This document shows, piece by piece, positions 50,701 to 59,820 of a stretch of 64,000 bases of DNA (position 1 is its first letter; each line of letters begins with the position of its first letter). The notes beneath the pieces are model-generated. The model saw only the letters and a program-made list of their open reading frames with translations. It ran no database searches and was not told where the DNA came from. Source of the DNA: Cupriavidus pauculus (lineage in GTDB: Bacteria; Pseudomonadota; Gammaproteobacteria; Burkholderiales; Burkholderiaceae); the NCBI RefSeq assembly GCF_008693385.1, contig NZ_CP044065.1, positions 1,984,001-2,048,000 of the forward strand, read 5' to 3'. The position numbers were made by a program, and so were the translations under genes.

Positions 50701-51398
50701 CGCAGTGCGGCACGCCAGCGGGCGATGCGGGCGCCATCGCCGGGCATCGGGCCCGCGCGCGCGGCACGCACGTGGCCGGTGGCGCCGATGCCTTCGCTCA
50801 GGAGCCAGTATGCGTAGTCGAAACCATGCGGATTGGCGAGCCCGCGTGGGCGCTTGAGGCGGACGGTCAGTTGCCAGCGTTGGCCGGGGACGAGGGGGAT
50901 TGGGGGATTGCGCCAGGTGAGCAGCACGCGGGGCGGGACCCGCCCTTCGGGCAAGAGCGCACCGAGCGCACCGGGCGCCGCTGGCGTGGCAAGCGCGTCG
51001 TATGCGCCGTGCGTGGCGGGCGCGGTATCCGGAGCGAAGAGGAAGCGCGTGCCGTGCGCGGCCACATCCGGCAGCCCCGCGACTTCGCCCGTGATGACGA
51101 GGTTCTGGCCGGCCAGTGACTCCGGCAGCCAATCCGCCATGCGCACCGCCGCGCGCCAGTTGGCCCATGCCGCGCCCAGCACGAGGGCCAGCACGGTGGC
51201 CATCGCGAGCGGGCATAGCGACCGCCTCGGCCCGCGCGCCTGCACGGACTGCGCCATCACGCGCCCCTTGAAGCGCCACCCTAGCGCCCACACCAACACC
51301 CCCGCCATCGCCCCCACATACCCGTGCCACGACGCCAGCGCCCCCTGCTGCTGCAGCCACCAGCACCCAGCCACGAATGCCAGCAGGCAAGCACGCAT
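47736..51398 (-). CDS. comEC: DNA uptake protein ComEC/Rec2 with repeat insertion
   Basis: The inner-membrane channel that takes up single-stranded DNA during natural transformation. 1220 residues, far above the usual 750-850. Order: N-terminal membrane and DUF4131 part, the Competence domain (ISGLHITMLSG near residue 280), and a metallo-beta-lactamase domain with SHEDADHAGG (near 770), TGDIG and VPHHGSGTSSG. The extra length comes from two insertions: a Pro/Ala/His-rich segment at about 408-546 and a tandem repeat of 29 residues at about 796-1038. The frame is unbroken. The ATG at 51398 has AAGGAGAGG just upstream; an in-frame extension to 51509 does not. Activity is likely but not certain because the repeats sit between the first and later metal motifs. 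Confidence 0.9.
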   Translation of the reverse strand: MRACLLAFVAGCWWLQQQGALASWHGYVGAMAGVLVWALGWRFKGRVMAQSVQARGPRRSLCPLAMATVLALVLGAAWANWRAAVRMADWLPESLAGQNLVITGEVAGLPDVAAHGTRFLFAPDTAPATHGAYDALATPAAPGALGALLPEGRVPPRVLLTWRNPPIPLVPGQRWQLTVRLKRPRGLANPHGFDYAYWLLSEGIGATGHVRAARAGPMPGDGARIARWRAALRDRMHAAMPADARLGSVLVALAIGDQRGIAQADWEIFRRTGISHLVSISGLHITMLSGAVGGIVHWLWRHSFGLGRRLRRPLPLCWPARQAALVAAVATALAYGLIAGMQIPAMRTVAMLTVAAVALWSGRAPPATLVLTWAAAVAVVIDPWAVMAPGFWLSFGAVAVIFLAAARPEPAATARPATRRRRLSPEATPEAAPKRTGAHAMPSMSGGLPGQHGSASRASHDVARAAPRAPDSAVGGTSNDGPKRSHAHATASMSGGPKRAGAHAVARLFGGLLGAGGAANRKPHGAAARAARGVGSEAEAVAADDLAEEPSALQRRLLRWRAALVSAARVQWAVTIGLVPFSLLLFGQVSVVSAIANAVAIPIVSIVVTPLSLLGAVAPPPVAHLALTVAHQAMAWLADALAWLAAPAWAVWEAAQAGPLAMGLASIGVFLLLLPDGDRAMRAYGALLMAPMILASGTPVAQGEMRVTALDIGQGTAVLVETQAHALLYDTGPGYLSGTSAGAQVVVPYLRATGVRRLDRLIVSHEDADHAGGVRDIEAVVPIGRRDDDAMPAGDARGAETARLTGSAPGQVSLRDKGADHTRGVRDVETARLTGSAAGQVSLRDKGADHTGGVRDVETARLTGSALGQVHLRDKGADHAGGVRDVETARLTGSSLGQVSLRDKGADHTGGVRDVETARLTGSALGQVSLRDKGADHAGGVRDVETARLTGSALGQVSLRDKGADHTGGVRDVETARLTGSAPGQVFLRDKGADHTGGVRDVETARLTGSALGQVPLRDKGADHTGGVRDVETARLTGAPPGQAWMTRSWAPCEAGMAWVWDGVHFEFLHPPATQSGNPRVASNARSCVLRVATARRSVLLTGDIGVAEERAMVRRAEEEGAPLRADILVVPHHGSGTSSGAALLRAVAPEIAVFQLGYRNRYGHPRADVWARYEARDIKRYRTDETGAITIVTRGDAYDVTPYRQHVRRYWRDAPPAPR
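48283..49020. repeat. 87-bp coding minisatellite in comEC
   Basis: A tandem array with exact period 87 bp (29 codons). Starts of the same short motif (ACGTC/ACGTT then CGCACACCG) occur at 48307, 48394, 48481, 48568, 48655, 48742, 48829 and 48916, with a degenerate copy at 49003. Copies differ by only a few bases. Each encodes VETARLTGS ... LRDKGADH plus GGVRD. The native metal-binding stretch of the enzyme at 49069-49108 shares about 35 nearly identical bases with the unit, so the array probably came from it. Because the unit is a multiple of three, changes in copy number keep the frame. Confidence 0.97.
49870..50108. repeat. Imperfect 45-bp repeats in the first comEC insertion
   Basis: Three related segments at about 49870-49918, 49914-49960 and 50063-50108, encoding KR-AGAHAVARLFGG, KRSHAHATASMSGG and KRTGAHAMPSMSGG types. 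They lie in a Pro/Ala-rich region between transmembrane parts of ComEC and add about 130 residues. They are less regular than the 87-bp array and separated by unrelated bases. Confidence 0.7.
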
Positions 51399-51606
51399 CG
51401 GCCTCTCCTTCGTCGAACGGAAAAGCCGCGTTGTAACGCGAAAACGCCGAAGAAAACGTGTCCAGGCGTTGCGCGAACGTGGCGAATTGATTCCGCCGCG
51501 TTTACACACGCAGCCGAAGAATTGCCAGGGCCTTTACGCGCGAAACGATATCGTCTCCGTCCCAATGTCGCGGCCATGCACCCGCGCATTTCCGTGGAGA
51601 TATTCA

Positions 51607-51999
51607 ATGTTTGAGATCGGCAAGGACTACACGCGCGAACAGATTCATACCGTCTGCGGCGGCAGCAAGCAGGCGTTCCTGCCCACCAGGAACGGCAAGG
51701 TGGTAGCGGTCTGCCTCCGCCCGGACCTGAACCCCGCCGCCCCCGACGCCATCGTCTGCAGCAGCAGCGCCGCGGCCCGCGCGGCCGGCAGGACGCTGGC
51801 CACGCAAACGGAGCCCGTGCCCGTGTTCATCAAGGGCGCAACGGACAAGTATCGCTATGCCGGCCATTTCACGGCCGCAGGCTCGCTGACCACGCCGCCC
51901 GAATGCGCGCCGTATGTCGTCAACAGCGGCTTCACGCTCGGTCAGGTATCGCGCGTGGTCAAGCTCAGGCGCGCGAACGGCACAACCGGCGCCAGCTGA
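51607..51999 (+). CDS. Small protein of unknown function, possible SRA/PUA-like fold
   Basis: A 130-residue protein starting MFEIGKDYTREQI after GTGGAGAT. The sequence GGSKQAFLPTRNGKVVAV, then PVPVFIKGATDKYRYAGHF and LGQVSRVVKLRR, recalls small domains found in SRA/DUF6697-like proteins that bind modified DNA, but the match is loose and I do not claim it. It is divergent from comEC and convergent with tatD (9-base gap), so it is a single-gene unit at a boundary. It could be a horizontally spread gene; codon use is not strikingly different. Confidence 0.7.
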   Translation: MFEIGKDYTREQIHTVCGGSKQAFLPTRNGKVVAVCLRPDLNPAAPDAIVCSSSAAARAAGRTLATQTEPVPVFIKGATDKYRYAGHFTAAGSLTTPPECAPYVVNSGFTLGQVSRVVKLRRANGTTGAS

Positions 52000-52008
52000 A
52001 ACAGACGC

Positions 52009-52836
52009 TCACCGCGGCGCCATCGTCGCCGCAAACGCGGCCAGCCGCGGCATCGCGGCGACCGAATTGGCCCACATCGCGTGGGCCAGCGACTCGAGCG
52101 GCAGACCGCGCAACTCGCCCAGCACGCGCGCCACGCCGACGACCTCGCCCGGCGTATTGCGCGCCTTGTGCTGTTCGCCGAAATGCCCATCGGACAGCCA
52201 CGCGGGCGCGATATCGGGCGCATCGGTCTCCAGCACGATGGCCTCGAGCGGCAGCTCCACCGCCAGCCTGCGAATCTGCTTCGCGCGCGCGTAGGTCATA
52301 TTGCCGCCAAACCCGAGCTTCATGCCGTGCTCGACATAGCGCCGCGCCTGCTCGTTGCTGCCATTGAAAGCATGCGCAATGCCCTGCCGCACCCCGACGC
52401 GCCGCAGGCCCGCATAGACCTGATCCTGCGACCGCCGCACATGCAGCAGCACGGGCAGATCGAACTCGCGCGCGATCTTCAGTTGCTCGGTATAAAGCCA
52501 GGTCTGATGCGCGGCATCGAGCCCCGGCACAAAGAAATCGAGCCCGATCTCGCCGATGGCCACGAAGCGCGGATCGCCGATCGACGCCTCCACCTCCATC
52601 CGCAGCGTATCGAGATCCGCCTGCCCCGCGCCAGGCGTATAGAGCGGATGAATCCCCAGCGCATACACGCATCGCGCATCGCCATGCGCCAGCGCGCGCA
52701 CCGCGCCGAAATTCGACACGGCCACCGCCGGCAGCACGATGCCCGAGACGCCGGCCGCACCGGCGGCATCGGTGACCGCACCGCGGTCACCGTCGAACTC
52801 GCCCGCGTCCAGATGACAATGCGTGTCGATCCACAT
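52009..52836 (-). CDS. TatD-family metal-dependent hydrolase
   Basis: A 275-residue TIM-barrel nuclease-like hydrolase. The start MWIDTHCHLDAGEF has the HxH metal pair, IGEIGLDFF supplies Glu, VLLHVRRS and AHAFNGS give His residues, and LETDAPDIAP gives the final Asp. TatD proteins are 3'-5' exonucleases or deoxyribonucleases. Stop at 52009. It lies 12 nt after lolD on the same strand, in a lolC-lolD-tatD order found in this family. Confidence 0.9.
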   Translation of the reverse strand: MWIDTHCHLDAGEFDGDRGAVTDAAGAAGVSGIVLPAVAVSNFGAVRALAHGDARCVYALGIHPLYTPGAGQADLDTLRMEVEASIGDPRFVAIGEIGLDFFVPGLDAAHQTWLYTEQLKIAREFDLPVLLHVRRSQDQVYAGLRRVGVRQGIAHAFNGSNEQARRYVEHGMKLGFGGNMTYARAKQIRRLAVELPLEAIVLETDAPDIAPAWLSDGHFGEQHKARNTPGEVVGVARVLGELRGLPLESLAHAMWANSVAAMPRLAAFAATMAPR

Positions 52837-52848
52837 GGCCGGATGCGA

Positions 52849-53598
52849 TCAGCGCTCGCGATGCAGATGCCCGTCGCGCAGCCGCAGCACGCGATCGCAA
52901 CGGCCCGCGAGGTCCGTATCGTGCGTCACGATGACGAAGCTCGTGCCCAGCGTGCGCGACAGCTCGAGCATCAGGTCGTACACCCCGCCCGCCGTATGGT
53001 CGTCGAGATTGCCCGTCGGCTCGTCGGCCAGCACGCAGGCCGGCTGCCCCACGAGCGCGCGCGCGATGGCCACGCGCTGCCGCTCGCCGCCGGACAGCTC
53101 GCCCGGCCGGTGCTTCGCGCGACCGCCCAGCCCCACGCGATCGAGCATCGCCTGCGCGGCCTCGCGCGCCGCATGCTCGGTCAGCCCGCGAATGCGCATC
53201 GGCATGCCGACGTTATCCAGCGCCGTGAACTCGGGCAGCAGATGGTGGAACTGGTAGACGAAGCCCAGCGAGCGATTGCGCACCGTGTTGCGCTCCTTCT
53301 CGCGCAGCGCCGTGAACGGCTTGCCGAGCAGCGCCACGCGCCCCGAATCGGGATTGTCGAGCCCGCCGAGCACATGCAGCAGCGTGCTTTTGCCCGACCC
53401 CGACGCGCCGACGATGGCGACCTTCTCGCCCGCGTCCACGCGCACATCGACGCCGCGCAGCACGTCCACGTCGAGCCCGCCCTGACGGAACCGCTTGGTC
53501 AGGCCCTCGGCCACGAGCACGGGCGCACCCTGTTGCACGGCGAGACCCGGCACCGCCGGCACGGCCGACGGATCCTGCAGCAACGTGGTTTCACTCAT
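52849..53598 (-). CDS. lolD: Lipoprotein-releasing ATPase LolD
   Basis: ATP-binding subunit of the LolCDE transporter that releases lipoproteins from the inner membrane to LolA. 249 residues. Walker [11 protein letters not shown]-loop [13 protein letters not shown] signature [14 protein letters not shown], Walker [13 protein letters not shown] and the H-loop THD are all intact. The start overlaps the end of lolC by eight bases (ATGAGTGA), so the two are translated together. Confidence 0.95.
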   Translation of the reverse strand: MSETTLLQDPSAVPAVPGLAVQQGAPVLVAEGLTKRFRQGGLDVDVLRGVDVRVDAGEKVAIVGASGSGKSTLLHVLGGLDNPDSGRVALLGKPFTALREKERNTVRNRSLGFVYQFHHLLPEFTALDNVGMPMRIRGLTEHAAREAAQAMLDRVGLGGRAKHRPGELSGGERQRVAIARALVGQPACVLADEPTGNLDDHTAGGVYDLMLELSRTLGTSFVIVTHDTDLAGRCDRVLRLRDGHLHRER

Positions 53599-54841
53599 AG
53601 CGCAGGGCCTCCGCCGGGTTCACGCGGGCGGCACGCCAGCTTGGGTAGATGGTGGCCAGCGTCGCCAGCACGAAGGAAATGACGCCGATCGTGGCAATGT
53701 CGTTCACGCGCGGATCCGAAGGCAGTTCGCTGATGAAATAGATATCGCGCGGCAGGAACTGCACGTGCAGCAGCCGCTCGATAAAGGGCACGATCACATC
53801 GATATTGGTCGCGATCAGCGTGCCGCCGGCCACGCCGAGCAGCGTGCCGATAAAGCCGATGGCCACGCCCTGCACGATAAAGATCTTCATGATCGAGCGC
53901 GGCTGCGCGCCCATCGTGCGCAGGATCGCGATATCGGGCTGCTTGTCGGTCACGGTCATGACCAGCGTGGACACGAGGTTGAACGCGGCCACGGCGATGA
54001 TCAGCGTCAGGATGATGAACATCATCCGTTTCTCGGTCTGCACGGCCGCGAACCAGTTGCGGTTCTGCTGCGACCAGTCGCGCAGGTACAGGTTGCCCGT
54101 CATCGTGGTCGCCAGCTGCCGCGCCACTTCCGGCGCGCGTTGCATATCGACGAGCTTGAGCCGCACGCCGGTCGGGCCGGCCTGGCGGAACAGCGTCTCC
54201 GCGTCCTGGATATTGATCAGCGCGAGCGCGCTGTCGAATTCGTAGTGGCCGGACGAGAACACGCCCACCACCGTGAACTGCTTGAGGCGCGGCAGCACGC
54301 CGGCCGGGGTGATCGTGCCCTGCGGGGCCACCAGCGTGACCTTGTCGCCCACGCGCACGCCCATGGCCGCGGCCAGTTCGCTACCGAGCGCGATATCGAA
54401 GCCGCCCGGCACCAGCGCGTTCATATTGCCCGCGGTGAACTGGGCGCCGACATCGGAAACCTTGGGCTCCTCGGCCGGATCGACCCCGCGCAGCAGCACG
54501 CCGCGTACGGCATCCTCGCGCGTGAGCATCGCCTGCGCCGCCACATAGGGCGCGGCGCCGATCACCTCCTTGTTCTGCATCGCCTCGGCGGCGGTTTTCT
54601 GCCAGTCGCTCAGCGGCTGCTCGCCGACCACTTCGATATGCGCCAGCACCGACAGCATGCGGTCGCGCACTTCCTTCTGGAAGCCGTTCATCACCGACAG
54701 CACCACGATCAGCGCGGCCACGCCAAGCGCGATACCGAGCATCGAGATCATCGAGATGAACGAGATGAATGTATTGCGGCTGGCGCGCTTGCTTGCGCGC
54801 GTGTATCGCCAGCCGATCTGCCACTCGTAGGGAAAGTTCAA
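53591..54841 (-). CDS. lolC: Lipoprotein-releasing permease LolC/LolE
   Basis: A 416-residue FtsX-type permease with a periplasmic domain between the first and second of four transmembrane segments. It starts [18 protein letters not shown] and has the hydrophobic [35 protein letters not shown], then a long MacB-like core. The C-terminus ends [18 protein letters not shown]. One permease gene is seen, as in bacteria with a single LolF-like or LolC. Start is TTG at 54841 with AGGA nine bases before; a far upstream extension is excluded since it would overlap rpfE. Confidence 0.93.
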   Translation of the reverse strand: MNFPYEWQIGWRYTRASKRASRNTFISFISMISMLGIALGVAALIVVLSVMNGFQKEVRDRMLSVLAHIEVVGEQPLSDWQKTAAEAMQNKEVIGAAPYVAAQAMLTREDAVRGVLLRGVDPAEEPKVSDVGAQFTAGNMNALVPGGFDIALGSELAAAMGVRVGDKVTLVAPQGTITPAGVLPRLKQFTVVGVFSSGHYEFDSALALINIQDAETLFRQAGPTGVRLKLVDMQRAPEVARQLATTMTGNLYLRDWSQQNRNWFAAVQTEKRMMFIILTLIIAVAAFNLVSTLVMTVTDKQPDIAILRTMGAQPRSIMKIFIVQGVAIGFIGTLLGVAGGTLIATNIDVIVPFIERLLHVQFLPRDIYFISELPSDPRVNDIATIGVISFVLATLATIYPSWRAARVNPAEALRYE

Positions 54842-54895
54842 GAGAGGTCCTGTTGATTCGCGGAAATAGGAGCACAGTTTACAATCACGGCCACT

Positions 54896-56023
54896 ATGAT
54901 GACGCACCTGACTCTGATTGTCCCCTTTTCCGTCCCGCCCGGTCCCGGTGGCGACGGTGCCGACGGCATCGACGAGCGCGTGTCCGACGCCCTGCTCCGG
55001 CAGTTGGAGCTGCCCGCGCTCGGAAAGTTGCTGACCCGGGCCACGCCGGGGCCACGCGAGCGTCACGACGACCCGTTTCTCCGCAGCCTGCCTCAGGAGC
55101 GCTGGCTGGCCGCCCGGGCCGGCCTGCCGACCGATCGCGTGCCCACCGCGCCCTACATGCGGATGGCCGACCTGCGGCAATCGGACACAGCACCGGGTGC
55201 GTCAGCCCCCACGGAGGGCGCATGGGCCTGCCTGCAACCGGTCCATATCCACGCGGCGCGCGACCATCTGGTGCTCGTGCATCCCGGGCAGCTCGACCTC
55301 CGCGCGGACGACGCCACGGCGCTGCGCGCGGCGATCGACGACCTGCTGACCGAAGCCGGCATTCCGCTGGAGGCGCCCGTCCCGGACCGCTGGTACCTGC
55401 CCGAAGCCACGTTCGGCGAACTCGAGGCCACCACGCCGCTGCGCGCGGCCGGGCGCAATATCGATATCTGGCTGCAGGCTGGCGCCCGCGCGCGCGACTG
55501 GCGGCGCCTGCAGAACGAGATCCAGATGACGTGGCACGACCATCCGGTCAACGACGCGCGGCAGGCCGCGGGCCGGCTGCCCGTCAATTCGGTCTGGCTC
55601 CACGGCGGCGGTACGATGCGCCCGGTGCCGAAACTGGCCGACACGGTCCTGAGCGACGACGCCTTCCTGACCGGCCTCGCGCTGGCCGGCGGCAGCCGTG
55701 CCGCCGCGCTGCCCGCCCGTTTTGCCGATATCCATACCGAGGGCAGCGTGCTGGCCCTCGTCGAACGCGCGAGCGAACCGTATCTGGCGTCGGACTGGCA
55801 CGAATGGCTGCTCCGCATGCACGCGCTCGACGCGGACTGGTTCGCGCCCGCGCTGCAAGCGCTCGCCGCCGGACAGATCCAGACCCTGACGCTCGTGCTC
55901 GCCGGCGAGAACCATTTTGCCGAGTTCACGGTGCGCCGCGCGGATCTGCGCAAGTTCTGGCGCGGCGTGGGCGCACGCGGCAACTGGCGCGCGCTGCTGT
56001 CCGACCTGGCCATGGCGGCCTGA
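54896..56023 (+). CDS. RpfE-type regulatory protein (phosphoglycerate mutase-like)
   Basis: A 375-residue protein matching those annotated as RpfE type in Ralstonia and Xanthomonas, where the gene also lies next to recJ. Conserved segments are WRRLQNEIQMTWHDHPVNDARQ, LPVNSVWLHGGG and RKFWRGVGA near the end. Some relatives have weak likeness to cofactor-independent phosphoglycerate mutases; catalytic residues are not evident. Role unknown. Followed by recJ after 22 nt. Confidence 0.8.
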   Translation: MMTHLTLIVPFSVPPGPGGDGADGIDERVSDALLRQLELPALGKLLTRATPGPRERHDDPFLRSLPQERWLAARAGLPTDRVPTAPYMRMADLRQSDTAPGASAPTEGAWACLQPVHIHAARDHLVLVHPGQLDLRADDATALRAAIDDLLTEAGIPLEAPVPDRWYLPEATFGELEATTPLRAAGRNIDIWLQAGARARDWRRLQNEIQMTWHDHPVNDARQAAGRLPVNSVWLHGGGTMRPVPKLADTVLSDDAFLTGLALAGGSRAAALPARFADIHTEGSVLALVERASEPYLASDWHEWLLRMHALDADWFAPALQALAAGQIQTLTLVLAGENHFAEFTVRRADLRKFWRGVGARGNWRALLSDLAMAA

Positions 56024-56045
56024 CCCGACTCTTTCCCCTCTGCCC

Positions 56046-57749
56046 ATGACCCGGATCGCCATTCGCCAATACTCCGCCCCCAACGCCGACACGCTGGCCG
56101 CGTCGGGCCTGCATCCGACACTGGCGCGCATTCTGGCCGCGCGCGGCGTGCTCCACCCGGACGAACTCGCGACCGAGCTCGCCGTGCTGACGCCGCCCAC
56201 CGCGATGAAGGGCATCGCCCACGCGGCCGAATACCTCGCCGATGCGATCGCCGCGCAAAAATCGCTGCTGATCGTCGCCGACTACGACTGCGATGGCGCC
56301 ACCGCCTGCGCGGTGGGCGTGCGCGGGCTGCGCATGCTCGGCGCGCGAGTCGATTTCATCGTGCCCAACCGGTTCGAGTACGGCTATGGCCTGACGCCCG
56401 AGATCGTCGAACTCGCCGCGCAGCGCAACCCCGACGTGATCGTGACCGTGGACAACGGCATTGCGAGCGTCGATGGCGTGGCCGCCGCCAATGCGCGCGG
56501 CATCGACGTCGTCGTGACCGACCACCATCTGCCCGGCGCGGTGCTGCCCGAGGCGGCGGTCATCGTGAATCCGAACCAGCCGGGCTGCGAATTCCCGAGC
56601 AAGAACCTCGCGGGCGTGGGCGTGATGTTCTACGTGCTGCTGGCCGTGCGGGCCGAACTGCGCCGCCGCGGCGCGTACGAGACCGCCAAGGCGCCCAATC
56701 TGCAGACGCTCCTGGACCTCGTGGCGCTCGGCACCGTGGCCGACGTGGTCAAGCTCGACGCGAACAACCGCATCCTCGTCGCGCAGGGGCTGCGCCAGAT
56801 GCGCGCGGGCCGCATGCACGCGGGCGTGGCCGCGCTGTTCCGCGCCGCCGCGCGCGATGCCACGCGCGCCAACACGTTCGACCTCGGCTTCGGCCTCGGC
56901 CCGCGGCTCAACGCGGCCGGGCGGCTCGCCGACATGTCGCTCGGCATCGAATGCCTGCTCACCGACGATCACGAGCGCGCTTGGAACATCGCGCAGGAAC
57001 TCGACGGCATGAACCGCGAGCGCCGCGATATCGAGGCCGGCATGCAGCAGGAAGCGCTCAAGATCCTCGAGGCGCCGCTCGATGGCATCGATCCCGCGTC
57101 GCGCTTCACGGTCAGCGTGTTCAACGACACGTGGCACCAGGGCGTGATCGGCATCGTCGCGTCGCGGCTCAAGGAGAAATTCCACCGCCCGACCATCACG
57201 TTCGCGCCCGGCGACGATCTGCATATCAAGGGCTCGGGCCGCTCGATTCCGGGTTTCCACCTCCGCGACGCGCTGGACCTCGTGTCCAAACGCCATCCGG
57301 GGCTGCTGGTGAAGTTCGGCGGCCACGCGATGGCGGCGGGCCTGACGCTACGCGCCGATCAGTTCGACACGTTCATGGCCGCATTCGAGGCCGTGGGCCG
57401 CGAATGGCTGACCGACGACCAGCTCGCGCGCGTGGTGGAGACGGACGGCGACATCGACACCGATTGCTTCGATCCGGCCTTCGTGACGCTGCTCGAGGAG
57501 CAGGTCTGGGGCCAGGGCTTCCCGCCGCCGACGTTCAGCGGCGAGTTCGACGTGCTGCGCGAAACCATCCTCAAGGGCAAGCACCTGAAGCTCCAGCTGG
57601 GCCGCGGCGGCCAGCGCTACGACGCCATCTGGTTCAATCACGCCGAGGCGCTCGGCAGCGCGAGCGCCACCATCGCCTACCGGCTCGACAACAACACGTT
57701 CAACGGCGTCACGCGCGTGCAGCTCGTGATCGAGCACGCGCAGGCATAG
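56046..57749 (+). CDS. recJ: Single-stranded-DNA exonuclease RecJ
   Basis: 5'-3' single-strand DNA exonuclease used in repair and RecF-pathway recombination. 567 residues. The DHH motifs are VADYDCDGATA (Asp cluster), TVDNGI, VVTDHHLPG and the DHHA1 region LVKFGGHAMAAG. The OB-like C-terminal domain is present. ATG at 56046 gives the usual length. Cotranscribed with the rpfE-type gene. Confidence 0.96.
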   Translation: MTRIAIRQYSAPNADTLAASGLHPTLARILAARGVLHPDELATELAVLTPPTAMKGIAHAAEYLADAIAAQKSLLIVADYDCDGATACAVGVRGLRMLGARVDFIVPNRFEYGYGLTPEIVELAAQRNPDVIVTVDNGIASVDGVAAANARGIDVVVTDHHLPGAVLPEAAVIVNPNQPGCEFPSKNLAGVGVMFYVLLAVRAELRRRGAYETAKAPNLQTLLDLVALGTVADVVKLDANNRILVAQGLRQMRAGRMHAGVAALFRAAARDATRANTFDLGFGLGPRLNAAGRLADMSLGIECLLTDDHERAWNIAQELDGMNRERRDIEAGMQQEALKILEAPLDGIDPASRFTVSVFNDTWHQGVIGIVASRLKEKFHRPTITFAPGDDLHIKGSGRSIPGFHLRDALDLVSKRHPGLLVKFGGHAMAAGLTLRADQFDTFMAAFEAVGREWLTDDQLARVVETDGDIDTDCFDPAFVTLLEEQVWGQGFPPPTFSGEFDVLRETILKGKHLKLQLGRGGQRYDAIWFNHAEALGSASATIAYRLDNNTFNGVTRVQLVIEHAQA

Positions 57750-57774
57750 CGCCCCGCGCCGTCGTGCAGCGCCC

Positions 57775-58506
57775 TCAGCGCGCGGGCAGGTAGCGCAGCG
57801 GGTCCACCGGCTGCGTGCCGCCGCGCACCTCGAAGTGCAGTTCGGCGTCGGTCCCCATGACGCCGATATCCTGCCCGGCCGAGACCTGCGCCCCTTCCTT
57901 GATCAGCGGTTTGTCGAGGTTGCCGTACACGGTCAGCCAGTCGTCGTTGTGCTTGACGATCACGAGCATGCCGTAGCCGCGCATCTCGCCGACGTGAATG
58001 GCCCAGCCCGACGCGGCCGCGCGCACCTTGCCGCCGGTGGGCACCGCGATGCGGATGCCCTTTTCGCCCGGCGGCGCAAAGCGACCGGTGATGCGGCCGT
58101 CGGCCGGCCATTGCAGGCGGATGGTGGTGGTGGGCACCTTGCCCTGCGGTGCCGGCTCGGATCGGGCCGGCGCCGGGTTGTAGGCGGGTCCCGGGGAGGA
58201 TGCGGCAGCCGCCGCGCCGGCGGGCGGCCGCACGCGGATCAACTGGTCCACCTCGATCTGGTCCGCGCTCGCGAGATTGTTCCAGCGCGTCAGTTCGGCC
58301 ACCGAGCGCTTGTGGCGGCGCGCGATCGAATACAGCGTATCGCCGCGCTCGACGCGATAGAAGCCGTCCGGCGCGGGGCCGCCGGTGGTGCCGCAGGCCG
58401 CCAGCAGCGCGGAAGCGGCCCCGGTGCCAAGCACCAGAAGCGCGCGCCGGCGGGACAATGTGGCAGATTCGGGGGAAGCCAATCGGGGTGATGCAATAAC
58501 CGTCAT
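57775..58506 (-). CDS. LysM and M23-peptidase lipoprotein (NlpD/EnvC-like)
   Basis: A 243-residue lipoprotein; lipobox ALLAAC is at about residue 38 after a twin-Arg-like SRRR start. LysM follows (YRVERGDTLYSIARRHKRSVAELTRWNN), then a Pro/Ala linker, then an M23 domain in which the usual catalytic residues are partly missing (WAIHVGEMRGYGMLVIVKHNDDWLTVYGN). Loss of the first His/Asp zinc ligands suggests an amidase activator like NlpD, not an active protease. Divergent from prfB. Confidence 0.87.
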   Translation of the reverse strand: MTVIASPRLASPESATLSRRRALLVLGTGAASALLAACGTTGGPAPDGFYRVERGDTLYSIARRHKRSVAELTRWNNLASADQIEVDQLIRVRPPAGAAAAASSPGPAYNPAPARSEPAPQGKVPTTTIRLQWPADGRITGRFAPPGEKGIRIAVPTGGKVRAAASGWAIHVGEMRGYGMLVIVKHNDDWLTVYGNLDKPLIKEGAQVSAGQDIGVMGTDAELHFEVRGGTQPVDPLRYLPAR

Positions 58507-58615
58507 GCGTCTGGGTTTCCATACGGGGGTGAGCCCCTATTTTCCCTCAAGTGACGTTCGCAGCGGTCGCCCCGCTATCCGCTATAATTCCCGGTTTTGG
58601 AAGCGCAGGAACATC

Positions 58616-59720
58616 ATGGAAGCAGAACGCCTCAACGCCATCTCCGGTGCCATCTCCGATCTCCGTTCGCGAACGGAAGATCTACGGGGGTATCTTTGAC
58701 TACGATGTCAAGGTAGGACGCCTCGACGAAGTCAATGGTTTGCTGGAAGATCCCGACGTCTGGAACAACCCCAAGAAGGCCCAGGACCTCGGGAAAGAGA
58801 AGAAAATGCTCGAGGGCGTCGTTGGCGTGCTCAGCAAGCTCACGGACGACCTGAGCGGCGCGGACGAACTGTTCGAACTCGCGCGCGAGGAAGCTGACGA
58901 CGAAACGCTCGAGTCGATCGAGACCGACGTCAAGGGCTTCGAAGCGATCGTCGCCGACATGGAATTCCGCCGCATGTTCGCGGGCGAGATGGACCAGGCC
59001 AACGCGTTCATCGACATCCAGGCCGGCGCCGGCGGTACCGAAGCGTGCGACTGGGCCTCGATGCTGCTGCGCCAGTACCTCAAGTACTGCGAGCGCAAGG
59101 GCTTCAAGGCCGAGGTGCTCGAGGAATCCGAGGGCGACGTGGCCGGCATCAAGAGCGCCACGATCAAGGTCGAAGGCGAATACGCGTTCGGCTACCTGCG
59201 GACCGAGACCGGCGTGCACCGCCTGGTGCGCAAGTCGCCGTTCGACTCGTCGGGCGGCCGTCATACGTCGTTCTCGTCGGTGTTCGTGTATCCCGAGGTC
59301 GATGATTCGTTCGAGGTCGAGGTGAATCCGGCCGACCTGCGCGTGGACACGTACCGGGCTTCGGGCGCGGGCGGCCAGCACATCAACAAGACCGATTCGG
59401 CCGTGCGGATCACGCACATCCCGACCGGCATCGTCGTGCAGTGCCAGAACGACCGTTCGCAGCACCGCAACCGCGCCGAAGCCATGTCGATGCTGAAGTC
59501 GCGCCTGTACGAGCATGAAATGCGCAAGCGCCAGGCCGAAGCCGACAAGCTGGAAGCGGGCAAGACCGATGTGGGCTGGGGCCACCAGATCCGTTCCTAC
59601 GTGCTGGACCAGAGCCGCATCAAGGATCTGCGCACGAACGTCGAAATGTCGAACACGCAGAAGGTACTCGACGGCGACCTCGATCCGTTTATCGAGGCCA
59701 GCCTGAAGCAGGGTCTGTAA
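58616..59720 (+). CDS. prfB: Peptide chain release factor 2 (programmed frameshift)
   Basis: Terminates translation at UGA and UAA. Made from two frames: 58616-58696 (27 codons, ending GYL) and 58698-59720, with a +1 shift at CTT TGA C that skips T58697. The total is 367 residues. Recognition tripeptide SPF is in [15 protein letters not shown] and the catalytic loop is [15 protein letters not shown]. Two in-frame open segments taken alone look like separate proteins, but they are one gene. The gene is followed by an SDR gene and lysS (a usual order: prfB then lysS). Confidence 0.96.
58684..58700 (+). promoter_or_regulatory. prfB +1 frameshift signal
   Basis: ACGGGGGTATCTTTGAC: a G-rich internal Shine-Dalgarno-like element three bases before CTT TGA C. 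When RF2 is scarce, the ribosome slips past the UGA and makes full-length RF2. The same signal is used in E. coli, where AGGGGG stands for the CGGGGG seen here. Confidence 0.93.
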
Positions 59721-59820
59721 GCAGCATCCGCATGACCGCCGCGCGCCATCGACGCGCGCGCGGCGGCTCCACAAAAGCAAGACTTACCAACACCGATCGA
59801 CGAGAAATCCGGGGATTGTC

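Noticed and set aside
58385..58699. Separate small gene ending at the TGA before prfB
   Set aside because: The last part is the first segment of prfB, joined by a programmed frameshift; upstream codons do not look coding.
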